64,000 bases of DNA, from positions 1 through 64,000 of the forward strand of contig NZ_SNXR01000015.1 of assembly GCF_004362665.1 (NCBI RefSeq), given 5' to 3'. Shown here in pieces: positions 26,270 to 33,826 of the stretch; the first letter of the stretch is position 1, and every line of letters begins with the position of its first letter. The stretch comes from Flavobacterium dankookense (GTDB lineage Bacteria > Bacteroidota > Bacteroidia > Flavobacteriales > Flavobacteriaceae). A program made the translations under genes and the position numbers. Under the pieces are notes generated by a model that had not been told where the DNA came from, did no database searches, and saw nothing but the letters and a program-made list of their open reading frames with translations.

Positions 26270-28405
26270 TTATCTTTTTAAACTAAAATGTCCTTTTTTC
26301 TCAGGCAAAGTTGCATCAATTATTGCCGAAAACCAATAATCATCACTTTGTAACAATGCGCCATTAAATGTTCCGTCCCAAAGCGGATTTTGAGAATTTA
26401 AAATGGTGATTAATTTACCGTATCTATCAAAAATTGAAATTTTCGGATTATTATAAAAACTCATCCCTTTGATAGTCCAATAATCATTATATCCGTCGCC
26501 GTTTGGAGTGAAAACAGATGGATAAACAATATGTGAAAAAGGAAAATCATCAAAACCACAATTATTTTTATCATTTACAAAAGCAATATAAATTCCTCCA
26601 GTTGGAAGGTAAAAAGTGTTTGATGATTGATAGTTAATTCCGTCAATAGAATATTCAAAATCGCCGGGATTGGTTTCAATTGTTGCAAAATTATTTGAAA
26701 TAGTAACATTTGAAATAGTTGGCGATTCATTTACGTTTACAATAAAGTTTTGATTGATTGAACATCCAAAACTATTTGTGATTTTTACTGAAAAAGTTGC
26801 TTCGGTTGATGCCAAAATACTTTGTGATAATTCACCAGTTGACCATTCATAATCCATTCCATTGATTCCTGCGGTCAAAGTTATTTCATCATTTTCACAA
26901 ATTGTAATTTCAACATCGCTTACCGCAGGTGGATTTTGATTTACAGTGATATCCACAGTTGTTCTTGGATTTGAAATACAGTTGTTATTGTCTGACTCTA
27001 CATAATAGGTTGTAGATGCATTTAGAACTGGAGTTGTAAAAGGATTTCCTGTAAAAATAGGAGTTGTTGATGCTATATCGTCATACCATTTTACTACTCC
27101 AATAGAAGTATTTGCGTTTAGTGCGATTGAATTTCCTTCACAAAGTGGAGTTGTAGCATTAATGTTTAAAATGGGTCTTTCAAAAACAGTTACTGTTATC
27201 GGTGTTCGATTAAAAGTTGTACAACCTACAGGAAAAGCATCTAAATAATAAGTTGTAGTAGTATTTAAAATTGGTGTTGTAAAGGAATTTCCAGTTGTAA
27301 TTGGACTTCCGCCGGTTTGAGTATCATACCAAGAAATGGTTCCGTCAGTTGCAGTTGCATTTAAAGTTACTGAACCCGAATCGCAAATTCCATAACTACT
27401 AACTGGATTTATAACCGGAATAATAATAGTTGTACTTGTCGAAATATTTAAAACTGGATCGCCAGGCATTCCGCCATATTCTACGATATATCCTTTGGGT
27501 TGATAATTGCCGCTTGCTTCTCCAGTGTTAGATAAATCATTCCACGAACCAGGAATTCCAACGCCTGGTGCAGTTATATGAGCATAGTCTTCGTCTCCAG
27601 CATTGTTTGGTTCTCCATTATTCCATTTTGCATATGATGATGTAAATCCATTTATTCCTCCATTCCAAAAAATAGTTCCAATTTCTGGTCCAGTCATCCA
27701 TCTCCAAATTCCTTCTATTTGTTCATCGCTTCCGCCAATCCATCCAGCTCCAGCAGCTTGTTCTCCAGAGAGTTGTGCTTCATCCGCTGAGGCTATAGTT
27801 GCTAAATAACCTTGAAGTCCATAATAAGTACTGTTTTCGGCTGCAATTTTTGCATTTGACCAAGTTATTCCAACATTGGGAACATATTGATAATAATGAT
27901 CTGTTGAGGGTAAATAATTTGCTTGACCAACTGTGATGGAAAAAGTTCTAGTTCCAGATGGATTTGTTGTGTTATTTTGAAATACAATATCTTTTACCGC
28001 AGCTATAATTTCGGCATAAGTTGGCTGACTAGTAATGCCAGTTACAGTTAGTTTTCCTGAAGCTTGGTTCCAACTCGAAGTTATGTTGGGATGAATTCCT
28101 GTCAATGTTAATACATCTTGCCCGTTTACATATCCAGATGAAATTTGAATATAAATGGCATCAATTCCTGTATCATCAGGATCAACAATATTAAAATCGG
28201 TAACAATTTTAGTTTGAGTTTGCGGACAATAGATTTGATTTCCCGTTGCTGTTAGAATGGGAGCAACATTTGAAAGCGGATTTTTTGGCTTGTTTTTTTT
28301 CCAAAAATGAGTTTGCAACTGATTAATTTTCAGCGAGTCATTCGTTGGATTGTGTCCGAAAATAAATTGAAAGAAAAATAAAAAGAGTAAAACTGATTTT
28401 TGCAT
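26270..28405 (-). CDS. secreted T9SS type B substrate with a C-type lectin-like domain and Ig-like repeats
   Basis: About 711 residues with a signal peptide (MQKSVLLFLFFFQFIFG). Roughly 170-315 is a C-type lectin-like domain: WSNAKIAAENSTYYGLQGYLATI, WIGGSDEQIEGIWRWMTG, KWNNGEPNNAGDEDYAHI and GSWNDLSN. Two or more repeats with GSVTLNATATDGTISWYDTQ / ITTGNSFTTPILNTTTTYYLD follow (Ig-like, Ig_7 type). The C terminus (VFTPNGDGYNDYWTIKG, WDGTFNGALLQSDDYWFS, GHFSLKR) is a type B sorting domain. It is therefore predicted to be exported by T9SS and act on or outside the cell surface, possibly in glycan binding. The start at 28405 is preferred over 28492 because of the signal peptide. Confidence 0.88.
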   Translation of the reverse strand: MQKSVLLFLFFFQFIFGHNPTNDSLKINQLQTHFWKKNKPKNPLSNVAPILTATGNQIYCPQTQTKIVTDFNIVDPDDTGIDAIYIQISSGYVNGQDVLTLTGIHPNITSSWNQASGKLTVTGITSQPTYAEIIAAVKDIVFQNNTTNPSGTRTFSITVGQANYLPSTDHYYQYVPNVGITWSNAKIAAENSTYYGLQGYLATIASADEAQLSGEQAAGAGWIGGSDEQIEGIWRWMTGPEIGTIFWNGGINGFTSSYAKWNNGEPNNAGDEDYAHITAPGVGIPGSWNDLSNTGEASGNYQPKGYIVEYGGMPGDPVLNISTSTTIIIPVINPVSSYGICDSGSVTLNATATDGTISWYDTQTGGSPITTGNSFTTPILNTTTTYYLDAFPVGCTTFNRTPITVTVFERPILNINATTPLCEGNSIALNANTSIGVVKWYDDIASTTPIFTGNPFTTPVLNASTTYYVESDNNNCISNPRTTVDITVNQNPPAVSDVEITICENDEITLTAGINGMDYEWSTGELSQSILASTEATFSVKITNSFGCSINQNFIVNVNESPTISNVTISNNFATIETNPGDFEYSIDGINYQSSNTFYLPTGGIYIAFVNDKNNCGFDDFPFSHIVYPSVFTPNGDGYNDYWTIKGMSFYNNPKISIFDRYGKLITILNSQNPLWDGTFNGALLQSDDYWFSAIIDATLPEKKGHFSLKR

Positions 28406-28461
28406 CGTTAAAATTAGAGAAAATAAATCGTATAAACTCTTAATAAAATCGTAATGAAATG

Positions 28462-28992
28462 TTAGAATTTCATTTTTTGAAACAAATCCCAAACCACAAT
28501 TCCAGCACTTACTGAAATATTTAGCGAATGTTTGGTTCCCAATTGAGGAATTTCAATTGTCCCATCACAAAGTTCAATTGCTTTTTGATTTACGCCATAT
28601 ACTTCATTTCCAAAAACTAAAGCATATTTTTTTTCTTTTTCTACTTTGAAATTTTGAAGAAATGTAGCGTTTTCTACTTGTTCAATTGCATAAACTGCTA
28701 TCATTTCATTTTTAAGTTTTTCAATTACAGCAAGAACATTTTCCTGATATTCCCACATAACAGTTTCAGTAGCGCCAAGAGCTGTTTTGTGGATTTCTTT
28801 ATTTGGAGGAATGGCAGTTATACCACAGAGATAAATTTTTTCAATCAAAAAAGCATCAGATGTTCTAAAAACAGAACCAATATTGTGAAGACTTCTGATG
28901 TCATCGAGAATAATAACGATAGGCGTTTTTTTAGCTTCTTTAAAATCAGCAATTGATTTTCGCTCTAGTTCTTTATTTTCAAGCTTTCTCAT
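28462..28992 (-). CDS. TrmH/SpoU family RNA methyltransferase
   Basis: The 176-residue SPOUT methyltransferase has the trefoil-knot motifs NIGSVFRTSDAF (motif 1), ALVFGNEVYGVNQ (motif 2) and LNISVSAGIVVWDLFQ (motif 3). The short N terminus (MRKLENKELERKSIADFKEAKK) is typical of the Bacteroidota group. Whether it modifies tRNA or rRNA cannot be said from sequence. The ATG at 28992 fits the family N terminus better than that at 29010. It precedes the lectin-protein gene on the same strand by 57 bases and follows the terminator of the DUF1573 gene. Confidence 0.9.
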   Translation of the reverse strand: MRKLENKELERKSIADFKEAKKTPIVIILDDIRSLHNIGSVFRTSDAFLIEKIYLCGITAIPPNKEIHKTALGATETVMWEYQENVLAVIEKLKNEMIAVYAIEQVENATFLQNFKVEKEKKYALVFGNEVYGVNQKAIELCDGTIEIPQLGTKHSLNISVSAGIVVWDLFQKMKF

Positions 28993-29020
28993 TTTAGAAT
29001 TTTTAGACAAATATATTCAA

Positions 29021-29060
29021 AAAAAATCTCGTCTCATTTTTACAACGAGACGAGATTTTT
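29021..29060 (-). terminator. terminator after the DUF1573 gene
   Basis: Arms AAAAATCTCGTCTC (29022-29035) and GAGACGAGATTTTT (29047-29060) are a perfect 14-bp stem with an 11-base loop. On the minus strand the hairpin is followed by a run of T. Position is just after the stop at 29079. Confidence 0.88.
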
Positions 29061-29078
29061 AAAATCAGTAATTAATAA

Positions 29079-29543
29079 TTAACTTTTTGTTGGTTCAGCT
29101 GCTGGAGCGTTGTCAACAACAGTTCCTTTTATAGTAAGAACTTTTGGTGTTTCTGAAGCGTTTGATGTTACAGTTACAGTTTTTGTAAAAGCACCAACTC
29201 TGTTAGTGTCATATTTTACACCAATAGTAGCTTTTGCGCCAGGAGCAATTTCTCCTTCAGGTTTTGTTGGAACTGTACAGCCACATGAACCTTGAGTGTT
29301 AGTAATTTTTAATGGTTTTGTACCATTGTTAGTCAATACAAATTCTCTTTTCCCGTCAGCACCTTTTGCAATTGTTCCATAATCAATGGTTTCATTTTCG
29401 AAAACTAATCCAGCACCGTCAACTTTTGGTGATGCAGTAATAGTTGCAGCAGTTTCTTTTTTTACAGCTTTTTTTGCTGTTTGAGCATTTGTTGTTGCAA
29501 TACCGAAAACCGTTACTGCAGCTAATAAAATTATTTTTTTCAT
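29079..29543 (-). CDS. DUF1573 domain exported protein
   Basis: The 154-residue product has a signal peptide (MKKIILLAAVTVFGIATTNAQ) and then the DUF1573 Ig-like domain: FENETIDYGTIAKGADGKREFVLTNNGTKPLKITNTQGSCGCTVPTKP is the family core (written here from residues about 48-95), with the GSCGCTVP motif. Many Bacteroidota proteins have it; function is unknown, likely extracytoplasmic. A -7 element lies 26 bases upstream of the ATG. Confidence 0.85.
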   Translation of the reverse strand: MKKIILLAAVTVFGIATTNAQTAKKAVKKETAATITASPKVDGAGLVFENETIDYGTIAKGADGKREFVLTNNGTKPLKITNTQGSCGCTVPTKPEGEIAPGAKATIGVKYDTNRVGAFTKTVTVTSNASETPKVLTIKGTVVDNAPAAEPTKS

Positions 29544-29568
29544 TTTAAAAAGTTTTTAAGTTACAGGA

Positions 29569-29576
29569 CAAAACTA
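29569..29576 (-). promoter_or_regulatory. possible -7 element upstream of the DUF1573 gene
   Basis: TAGTTTTG on the minus strand fits TAnnTTTG, 26 bases before the ATG at 29543. I see no TTG at good spacing. Confidence 0.35.
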
Positions 29577-29695
29577 TCTAAATTTTCATTGCGTGATTTA
29601 TTTTTTACCTTAATTTTAAATTAATTTTTTTTAAGTAATCTAATCGTTCTAAAATATTTAAATTCGCTTTTTCATAAATTTAAATTCAAAATCCA

Positions 29696-32302
29696 TTGTC
29701 AGCTAAAGAAATTCAAACGAAAGAAACGCCTTTAATGAAACAATACAACGAGATAAAAAGAAAGTATCCCGATGCTTGTTTGCTTTTTAGAGTTGGTGAT
29801 TTTTATGAAACTTTTGGAGAAGATGCTATTCGGGCGTCAAAAATTCTAGGAATTGTTTTAACCAAACGTGGCGCAGGAAGCGAAACCGAAACGGCACTAG
29901 CAGGATTTCCACACCATTCGTTAAATACTTATTTGCCAAAATTAGTGAAAGCAGGACTTCGAGTAGCAATTTGTGATCAATTGGAAGATCCAAAAATGAC
30001 TAAAACAATTGTAAAACGTGGTGTTACAGAATTAGTAACTCCTGGAGTTTCTATGAATGATGAGGTTTTACATGCTAAATCTAATAATTTTTTAGCTTCA
30101 GTGTATTTTGGAAAAAAACAACTGGGCGTTTCTTTTCTTGATGTTTCAACAGGTGAATTTCTTACATCGCAAGGCAATGAGGAATACATAGATAAGCTGT
30201 TGCAGAACTTTCAACCAAGTGAAATTTTAATTCAAAAGAACAATAAAGCGGCTTTTAAACATAGTTTTGGCGATAATTTTAATGTGTTTTATTTGGAAGA
30301 TTGGATATACAAAGAGGATTATGCTCAAGAAATATTGACCAATCATTTTCAAACGAATTCCTTAAAAGGTTTTGGTGTAGAAGAACTTATGGAAGGAATT
30401 GTAGCTTCAGGAGCAATTTTATATTATTTATCAGAAACACAACATAATAAAGTTCAGCACATTACCAATATTCAAAGAATAGCTGAAGATGCCTATGTTT
30501 GGATGGATCGATTTACCATTCGAAATTTAGAATTATATCACAGTCACTCTCAAAATGCGGTCACACTTTTGGATGTAATTGATAAAACGCTTTCGCCAAT
30601 GGGTTCAAGATTATTGAAACGTTGGTTAGCATTGCCTTTGAAAGATATTCATAAAATTAGAAATCGACATGAAGTTGTTTCCTATTTGAATGAAAACCAA
30701 GAAATTCTTCAAAAAATTCAATATCAAATTAAGCAAATCTCGGATTTAGAACGATTAATTTCGAAAGTTGCAGCTGGTAAAATTTCACCACGAGAAATTA
30801 TTTATCTTAAAGAATCGTTGGATGCCATTATTCCTATAAAAAATTTGGCATTAGAAAGTAAACAAGAAGCGGTTCGAATAATTGGCGACAGTCTTCACGG
30901 TTGTGATTTGCTTCGCGAAAAGATAAAAACAACGCTCAATCAAGATGCGCCAGTTGCTATTGCTAAAGGAAATGCAATTGCAACAGGAGTTCATCAGGAG
31001 TTAGACGAATTGCGAAAAATTGCCTTTTCTGGAAAAGAATTTCTAGAAGGAATTGAAAAAAGAGAATCGGAACTCACAGGAATTTCCTCCTTAAAAATTT
31101 CATTCAATAATGTTTTTGGTTATTATATTGAAGTTCGAAATACTCACAAGGATAAAGTTCCAGCGGAATGGATTAGAAAACAAACTTTAGTTAATGCCGA
31201 AAGATATATTACCGAAGAATTAAAAGAATACGAGTCAAAAATTCTAGGTGCTGAAGAAAAGATACACCAAATAGAAACACAATTATTTGTACAGTTAGTG
31301 AATTGGATTTCGACTTACATTAAACCAGTTCAGTTAAATGCTAATTTAGTTGCACAGCTGGATTGTTTAACTTCGTTTGCCCAGCTTGCAATAGAAAACA
31401 ACTATGTTTGCCCAATTCTTGATGAAACTTTCGACCTAGAAATTAAAGAAGGTCGTCATCCTGTGATTGAAAAACAATTGCCTGTTGGTGTTCCGTATAT
31501 TTCAAACGATGTTTTTTTAGACCGAGAAACACAACAATTGATCATGATTACTGGTCCAAACATGTCTGGTAAATCAGCTATTTTAAGACAAACCGCTTTG
31601 ATAGTTCTTTTAGCCCAAATGGGAAGTTTTGTTCCAGCTGAAGCCGTAAGAATGGGAGTTGTTGACAAAATATTCACCAGAGTTGGTGCTAGTGATAATA
31701 TTTCAATGGGTGAATCGACGTTTATGGTTGAGATGAATGAAACGGCTTCGATTTTAAATAATATCTCAGATAGAAGTTTAGTGTTATTAGACGAAATTGG
31801 TCGTGGAACAAGTACCTATGACGGAATTTCAATAGCATGGGCAATTGCTGAATTTTTGCATGAAAATCCAGCCAGAGCCAAAACGTTGTTCGCCACACAT
31901 TATCACGAATTGAATGAAATGAGTGAATTGTTTCCGCGTATTCAGAATTATAATGTATCGGTCAAAGAATTAAAAGACACTGTTTTATTTATACGAAAAT
32001 TGGTTAAAGGCGGAAGTGCTCATAGTTTTGGTATTCATGTAGCAAAAATGGCTGGAATGCCACAGACGGTAATTCAAAAAGCGCAAAAACTACTTAAAAA
32101 ATTAGAAAAAAACCATTCAAACGAATCGCTAAATGGTGTTAAAGCTGTTAAAGATGAAATGCAATTAAATATTTTTAGTCTTGATGATCCTTTGCTAGAA
32201 GAAATTAGAGAAGATATTCTTGCGCTTGATATAAATACTTTAACGCCAGTAGAGGCTTTGATGAAGTTAAACGAATTGCGAAAAATGCTTCAAAAAAAAT
32301 AA
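29696..32302 (+). CDS. mutS: DNA mismatch repair protein MutS
   Basis: The 868-residue ATPase recognises mismatches. The phenylalanine-glutamate mismatch-contact motif is [10 protein letters not shown] (F36 and E38). The C-terminal ATPase has Walker [10 protein letters not shown] (619-627), the signature [14 protein letters not shown], Walker [17 protein letters not shown] and [10 protein letters not shown] chose a TTG start at 29696 because the residues [20 protein letters not shown] align with the usual MutS N terminus; the first in-frame ATG is Met14 (29735) and would drop part of that conserved stretch. It is a single-gene unit followed by the tRNA pair. Confidence 0.96.
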   Translation: MSAKEIQTKETPLMKQYNEIKRKYPDACLLFRVGDFYETFGEDAIRASKILGIVLTKRGAGSETETALAGFPHHSLNTYLPKLVKAGLRVAICDQLEDPKMTKTIVKRGVTELVTPGVSMNDEVLHAKSNNFLASVYFGKKQLGVSFLDVSTGEFLTSQGNEEYIDKLLQNFQPSEILIQKNNKAAFKHSFGDNFNVFYLEDWIYKEDYAQEILTNHFQTNSLKGFGVEELMEGIVASGAILYYLSETQHNKVQHITNIQRIAEDAYVWMDRFTIRNLELYHSHSQNAVTLLDVIDKTLSPMGSRLLKRWLALPLKDIHKIRNRHEVVSYLNENQEILQKIQYQIKQISDLERLISKVAAGKISPREIIYLKESLDAIIPIKNLALESKQEAVRIIGDSLHGCDLLREKIKTTLNQDAPVAIAKGNAIATGVHQELDELRKIAFSGKEFLEGIEKRESELTGISSLKISFNNVFGYYIEVRNTHKDKVPAEWIRKQTLVNAERYITEELKEYESKILGAEEKIHQIETQLFVQLVNWISTYIKPVQLNANLVAQLDCLTSFAQLAIENNYVCPILDETFDLEIKEGRHPVIEKQLPVGVPYISNDVFLDRETQQLIMITGPNMSGKSAILRQTALIVLLAQMGSFVPAEAVRMGVVDKIFTRVGASDNISMGESTFMVEMNETASILNNISDRSLVLLDEIGRGTSTYDGISIAWAIAEFLHENPARAKTLFATHYHELNEMSELFPRIQNYNVSVKELKDTVLFIRKLVKGGSAHSFGIHVAKMAGMPQTVIQKAQKLLKKLEKNHSNESLNGVKAVKDEMQLNIFSLDDPLLEEIREDILALDINTLTPVEALMKLNELRKMLQKK

Positions 32303-32366
32303 GTATTCGCTATTGATTTTGCTATCAAGCATTTATCATGGTTAGAATTTTTTTTCTATAAAAACG

Positions 32367-32397
32367 TTTGCATTATTCAATTTTAGTATTACATTTG
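32367..32397 (+). promoter_or_regulatory. promoter for the tRNA-Gly/tRNA-Leu operon
   Basis: TTTG (32367-32370), 19 bases, TACATTTG (32390-32397) is close to a perfect Bacteroidota promoter. The expected start point is about 40 bases upstream of tRNA-Gly. Confidence 0.7.
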
Positions 32398-32445
32398 CAT
32401 CCGCAATACGGAACAAGTATTGATGTTCAAACAAAATTTGAGAAT

Positions 32446-32518
32446 GCGAAAATAGCTCAGTTGGTAGAGCGCGACCTTGCCAAGGTCGAGGTCGCGGGTT
32501 CGAGCCCCGTTTTTCGCT
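32446..32518 (+). tRNA. tRNA-Gly (GCC)
   Basis: A complete 73-base cloverleaf: acceptor GCGAAAA/TTTTCGC, D-stem GCTC/GAGC, anticodon stem CGACC/GGTCG around loop TTGCCAA (anticodon GCC), T-stem GCGGG/CCCGT around TTCGAGC, discriminator T. CCA is not encoded. Confidence 0.97.
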
Positions 32519-32532
32519 CAACTATCATAAAT

Positions 32533-32618
32533 GCTCGGATGGTGAAATTGGTAGACACGCTGGACTTAAAATCCAGTGAACAGCAATGTTCGTGCGGGTT
32601 CAAGTCCCGCTCTGAGTA
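32533..32618 (+). tRNA. tRNA-Leu (TAA)
   Basis: An 86-base class II tRNA with a long variable arm: acceptor GCTCGGA pairs with TCTGAGT (with G-T pairs), anticodon stem CTGGA/TCCAG around loop CTTAAAA (anticodon TAA), T-stem GCGGG/CCCGC around TTCAAGT, discriminator A. CCA is not encoded. It is 14 bases after tRNA-Gly. The T-arm, acceptor 3' half and terminator recur beyond the GIY-YIG gene at 32946-33019. Confidence 0.97.
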
Positions 32619-32654
32619 CAAAAGCTTCAAACTATGTTTGGAGCTTTTTTTATT
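32594..32654 (+). repeat. proximal copy of the direct repeat bounding the GIY-YIG gene (functional tRNA 3' end)
   Basis: This segment holds the tRNA-Leu T-arm and 3' acceptor strand plus the terminator. The 10 bases GCGGGTTCAA (32594-32603) and 48 bases 32607-32654 are repeated exactly at 32946-32955 and 32972-33019, separated there by a 16-base palindrome instead of three bases. Confidence 0.97.
32621..32651 (+). terminator. terminator of the tRNA operon, first copy
   Basis: Stem AAAGCTTCAAAC (32621-32632) / GTTTGGAGCTTT (32636-32647) with one G-T pair and loop TAT, followed by T through 32651. The GIY-YIG start codon lies two bases beyond the T-run. Confidence 0.85.
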
Positions 32655-32943
32655 GTATAAAACGTATCTTGTCTATATATTATTTTCAGAAAAACTCGAT
32701 AGATATTATGTTGGAACAACTGATGAAGTCGAGAGAAGATTAAATGAGCATAATTCAGGTTTTTATACTGGTGTGTTTACATCAAAAGGAATTCCTTGGC
32801 GATTATGTTTGAGTTATAATTGCAAATCAAGTAAAAAGGCTTATGCTTTAGAACGATTTATTAAGAGAATGAAATCAAGAAAATTCATAGAGAAATTGAT
32901 TGATGACAAACGGCTTATTGATGATATAGTTGGGAAGTTATGA
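32653..32943 (+). CDS. small GIY-YIG nuclease domain protein
   Basis: The frame gives a 96-residue protein, a single GIY-YIG domain: KTYLVYILFSEKLDRYYVGTTDEVERRLNEHNSG (core from about residue 3, here as VYI...YVG), then GVFTSKGIPWRLCLSYNCKSSKKAYALERFIK with the conserved Glu of the active site, and a basic tail. The only in-frame start close to the domain is TTG at 32653; TTG at 32638 is an alternative. The same frame is open back through both tRNAs but that part is not coding. It is enclosed by duplicated tRNA-Leu 3' sequences, which suggests that the gene arrived as an insert at the tRNA. The function of these solo GIY-YIG proteins is not established. Confidence 0.8.
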   Translation: MYKTYLVYILFSEKLDRYYVGTTDEVERRLNEHNSGFYTGVFTSKGIPWRLCLSYNCKSSKKAYALERFIKRMKSRKFIEKLIDDKRLIDDIVGKL

Positions 32944-32955
32944 TAGCGGGTTCAA

Positions 32956-32971
32956 CTCCGAAGCTTCGGAG
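32956..32971. repeat. 16-bp perfect palindrome inside the tRNA remnant
   Basis: CTCCGAAGCTTCGGAG reads the same on both strands. It replaces three T-loop/T-stem bases (GTC) of the tRNA sequence and joins GCGGGTTCAA to CCGCTCTGAGTA. Confidence 0.97.
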
Positions 32972-32985
32972 CCGCTCTGAGTACA

Positions 32986-33016
32986 AAAGCTTCAAACTAT
33001 GTTTGGAGCTTTTTTT
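32986..33016 (+). terminator. second copy of the tRNA terminator
   Basis: Identical hairpin to 32621-32651, now placed just after the GIY-YIG gene; it could terminate that gene's transcript. Confidence 0.8.
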
Positions 33017-33027
33017 ATTTAAAAAAA

Positions 33028-33402
33028 ATGGGAACATTCGTAATTACAAAACGGCAAAATGGTTATTATAAATATGAATTTACCTCAAGAAAAGGTAAAA
33101 CCATATTTGTTAGTAATGATTTTGAATTACGATTTGAATGTGAAGATGATATTGAAGTGTTGAGAAAAGCAATTGACGATGTCTTTTTTATGAAGTTTAA
33201 ATCTAAAAACGGAAAGTTCTTTTTTAAAATTATTTTAAAAGAAAAGGAAATAGCTGTCAGCCGAAAATATACTACGCAATTATTACTCCAAAAAGGAATT
33301 GACGAAATAGTTAGAACGATTTCAAAATCAGAAGTACTTGATTTTACTGTTCAAGATTTTGCGTTTCCACCAGCTGAGGATATTTTTGATAACATTCCTT
33401 AA
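33028..33402 (+). CDS. YegP family (DUF1508) protein
   Basis: The 124-residue soluble protein has DUF1508-like repeats: MGTFVITKRQNGYYKYEFTSRKGKTIFVSND and, more divergently, FFMKFKSKNGKFFFKIILKEKEIAVSRKYTT. YegP-type proteins are small beta-rich proteins of unknown function. The ATG at 33028 lies 12 bases after the T-run of the second terminator copy, so its promoter must be within the repeat or upstream read-through. Confidence 0.75.
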   Translation: MGTFVITKRQNGYYKYEFTSRKGKTIFVSNDFELRFECEDDIEVLRKAIDDVFFMKFKSKNGKFFFKIILKEKEIAVSRKYTTQLLLQKGIDEIVRTISKSEVLDFTVQDFAFPPAEDIFDNIP

Positions 33403-33411
33403 GTATTGCGC

Positions 33412-33438
33412 AAAAAAAAGCCCTGCAGAGCAGAGCTT
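33412..33438 (-). terminator. terminator after the VVDSAAQ-repeat lipoprotein gene
   Basis: On the minus strand AAGCTCTGC, loop TCT, GCAGGGCTT (one G-T pair) is followed by a run of T. It lies 22 bases past the stop at 33460. Confidence 0.8.
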
Positions 33439-33459
33439 AAAACTAGAATTAAATTCTAA

Positions 33460-33687
33460 TTATTTTTTTGCAGCGTCAGCAGCTTCTTCTACTTTTTCAG
33501 CAGCTCCTTCAACAGCTTGAGCAGCAGAATCTACAACTTGAGCAGCAGAATCTACAACTTGAGCAGCAGTATCTACAACTTCAGTAGCAGTTGAGTCAAC
33601 AGCTTCAGTAGCAGCAGCATCAGTTTGTTTACAAGATACTACAGTTAATGTAGCGATAACAGCTAAACTTAAAAATACTTTTTTCAT
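33460..33687 (-). CDS. small repeat-containing lipoprotein
   Basis: The 75-residue product starts with a signal and lipobox (LTVVSCKQ, Cys19). The mature part is a low-complexity amphipathic helix with heptad-like repeats: EVVDTAAQ VVDSAAQ VVDSAAQ AVEGAAEKVEEAADAAKK. The period of seven residues matches a 21-base DNA repeat. Similar small Ala/Lys-rich lipoproteins are frequent in Flavobacteria (compare 41016-41276). Function is unknown. Confidence 0.82.
   Translation of the reverse strand: MKKVFLSLAVIATLTVVSCKQTDAAATEAVDSTATEVVDTAAQVVDSAAQVVDSAAQAVEGAAEKVEEAADAAKK
33519..33581. repeat. 21-bp tandem repeat coding for VVDSAAQ heptads
   Basis: Three consecutive copies (33519-33539, 33540-33560, 33561-33581) of GAGCAGCAGAATCTACAACT plus T; the first two are identical and the third differs by one base. 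The repeat is in frame in the lipoprotein at 33460-33687. Confidence 0.95.
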
Positions 33688-33724
33688 CTTACTTAATTAT
33701 AAAAGGTTAATTATTAATTCGGAG

Positions 33725-33732
33725 CAAAGATA
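33725..33732 (-). promoter_or_regulatory. possible -7 element for the small lipoprotein gene
   Basis: TATCTTTG on the minus strand fits TAnnTTTG, 38 bases before the ATG at 33687. The -33 TTG is not evident. Confidence 0.35.
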
Positions 33733-33826
33733 TAAATTTTTTTATTTCGAAAAACTTTTATTTAACTTTTTTTAAAATCTCTAACTTTGAATTCCGATTT
33801 TTATTTTACAATAATTGTGCCAAACT

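Larger units (their letters stand above)
32946..33019 (+). repeat. distal copy of the tRNA-Leu 3' end and terminator
   Basis: GCGGGTTCAA (32946-32955) is followed by a 16-base palindrome and then by 48 bases (32972-33019) identical to 32607-32654, including the acceptor strand CTCTGAGTA and the full terminator. There is no 5' tRNA half here, so no second tRNA is made. The distal repeat ends eight bases before the YegP-type gene. Confidence 0.97.

Noticed and set aside
32368-32943. Open frame of 191 codons running through both tRNA genes into the GIY-YIG gene
   Set aside because: The first 95 codons overlap tRNA-Gly, tRNA-Leu and a terminator, so only the part from 32653 is coding.
32946-33019. 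Second tRNA-Leu gene
   Set aside because: Only the T-arm start, acceptor 3' strand and terminator are present; the 5' half and anticodon are missing and the T-loop is replaced by a palindrome.
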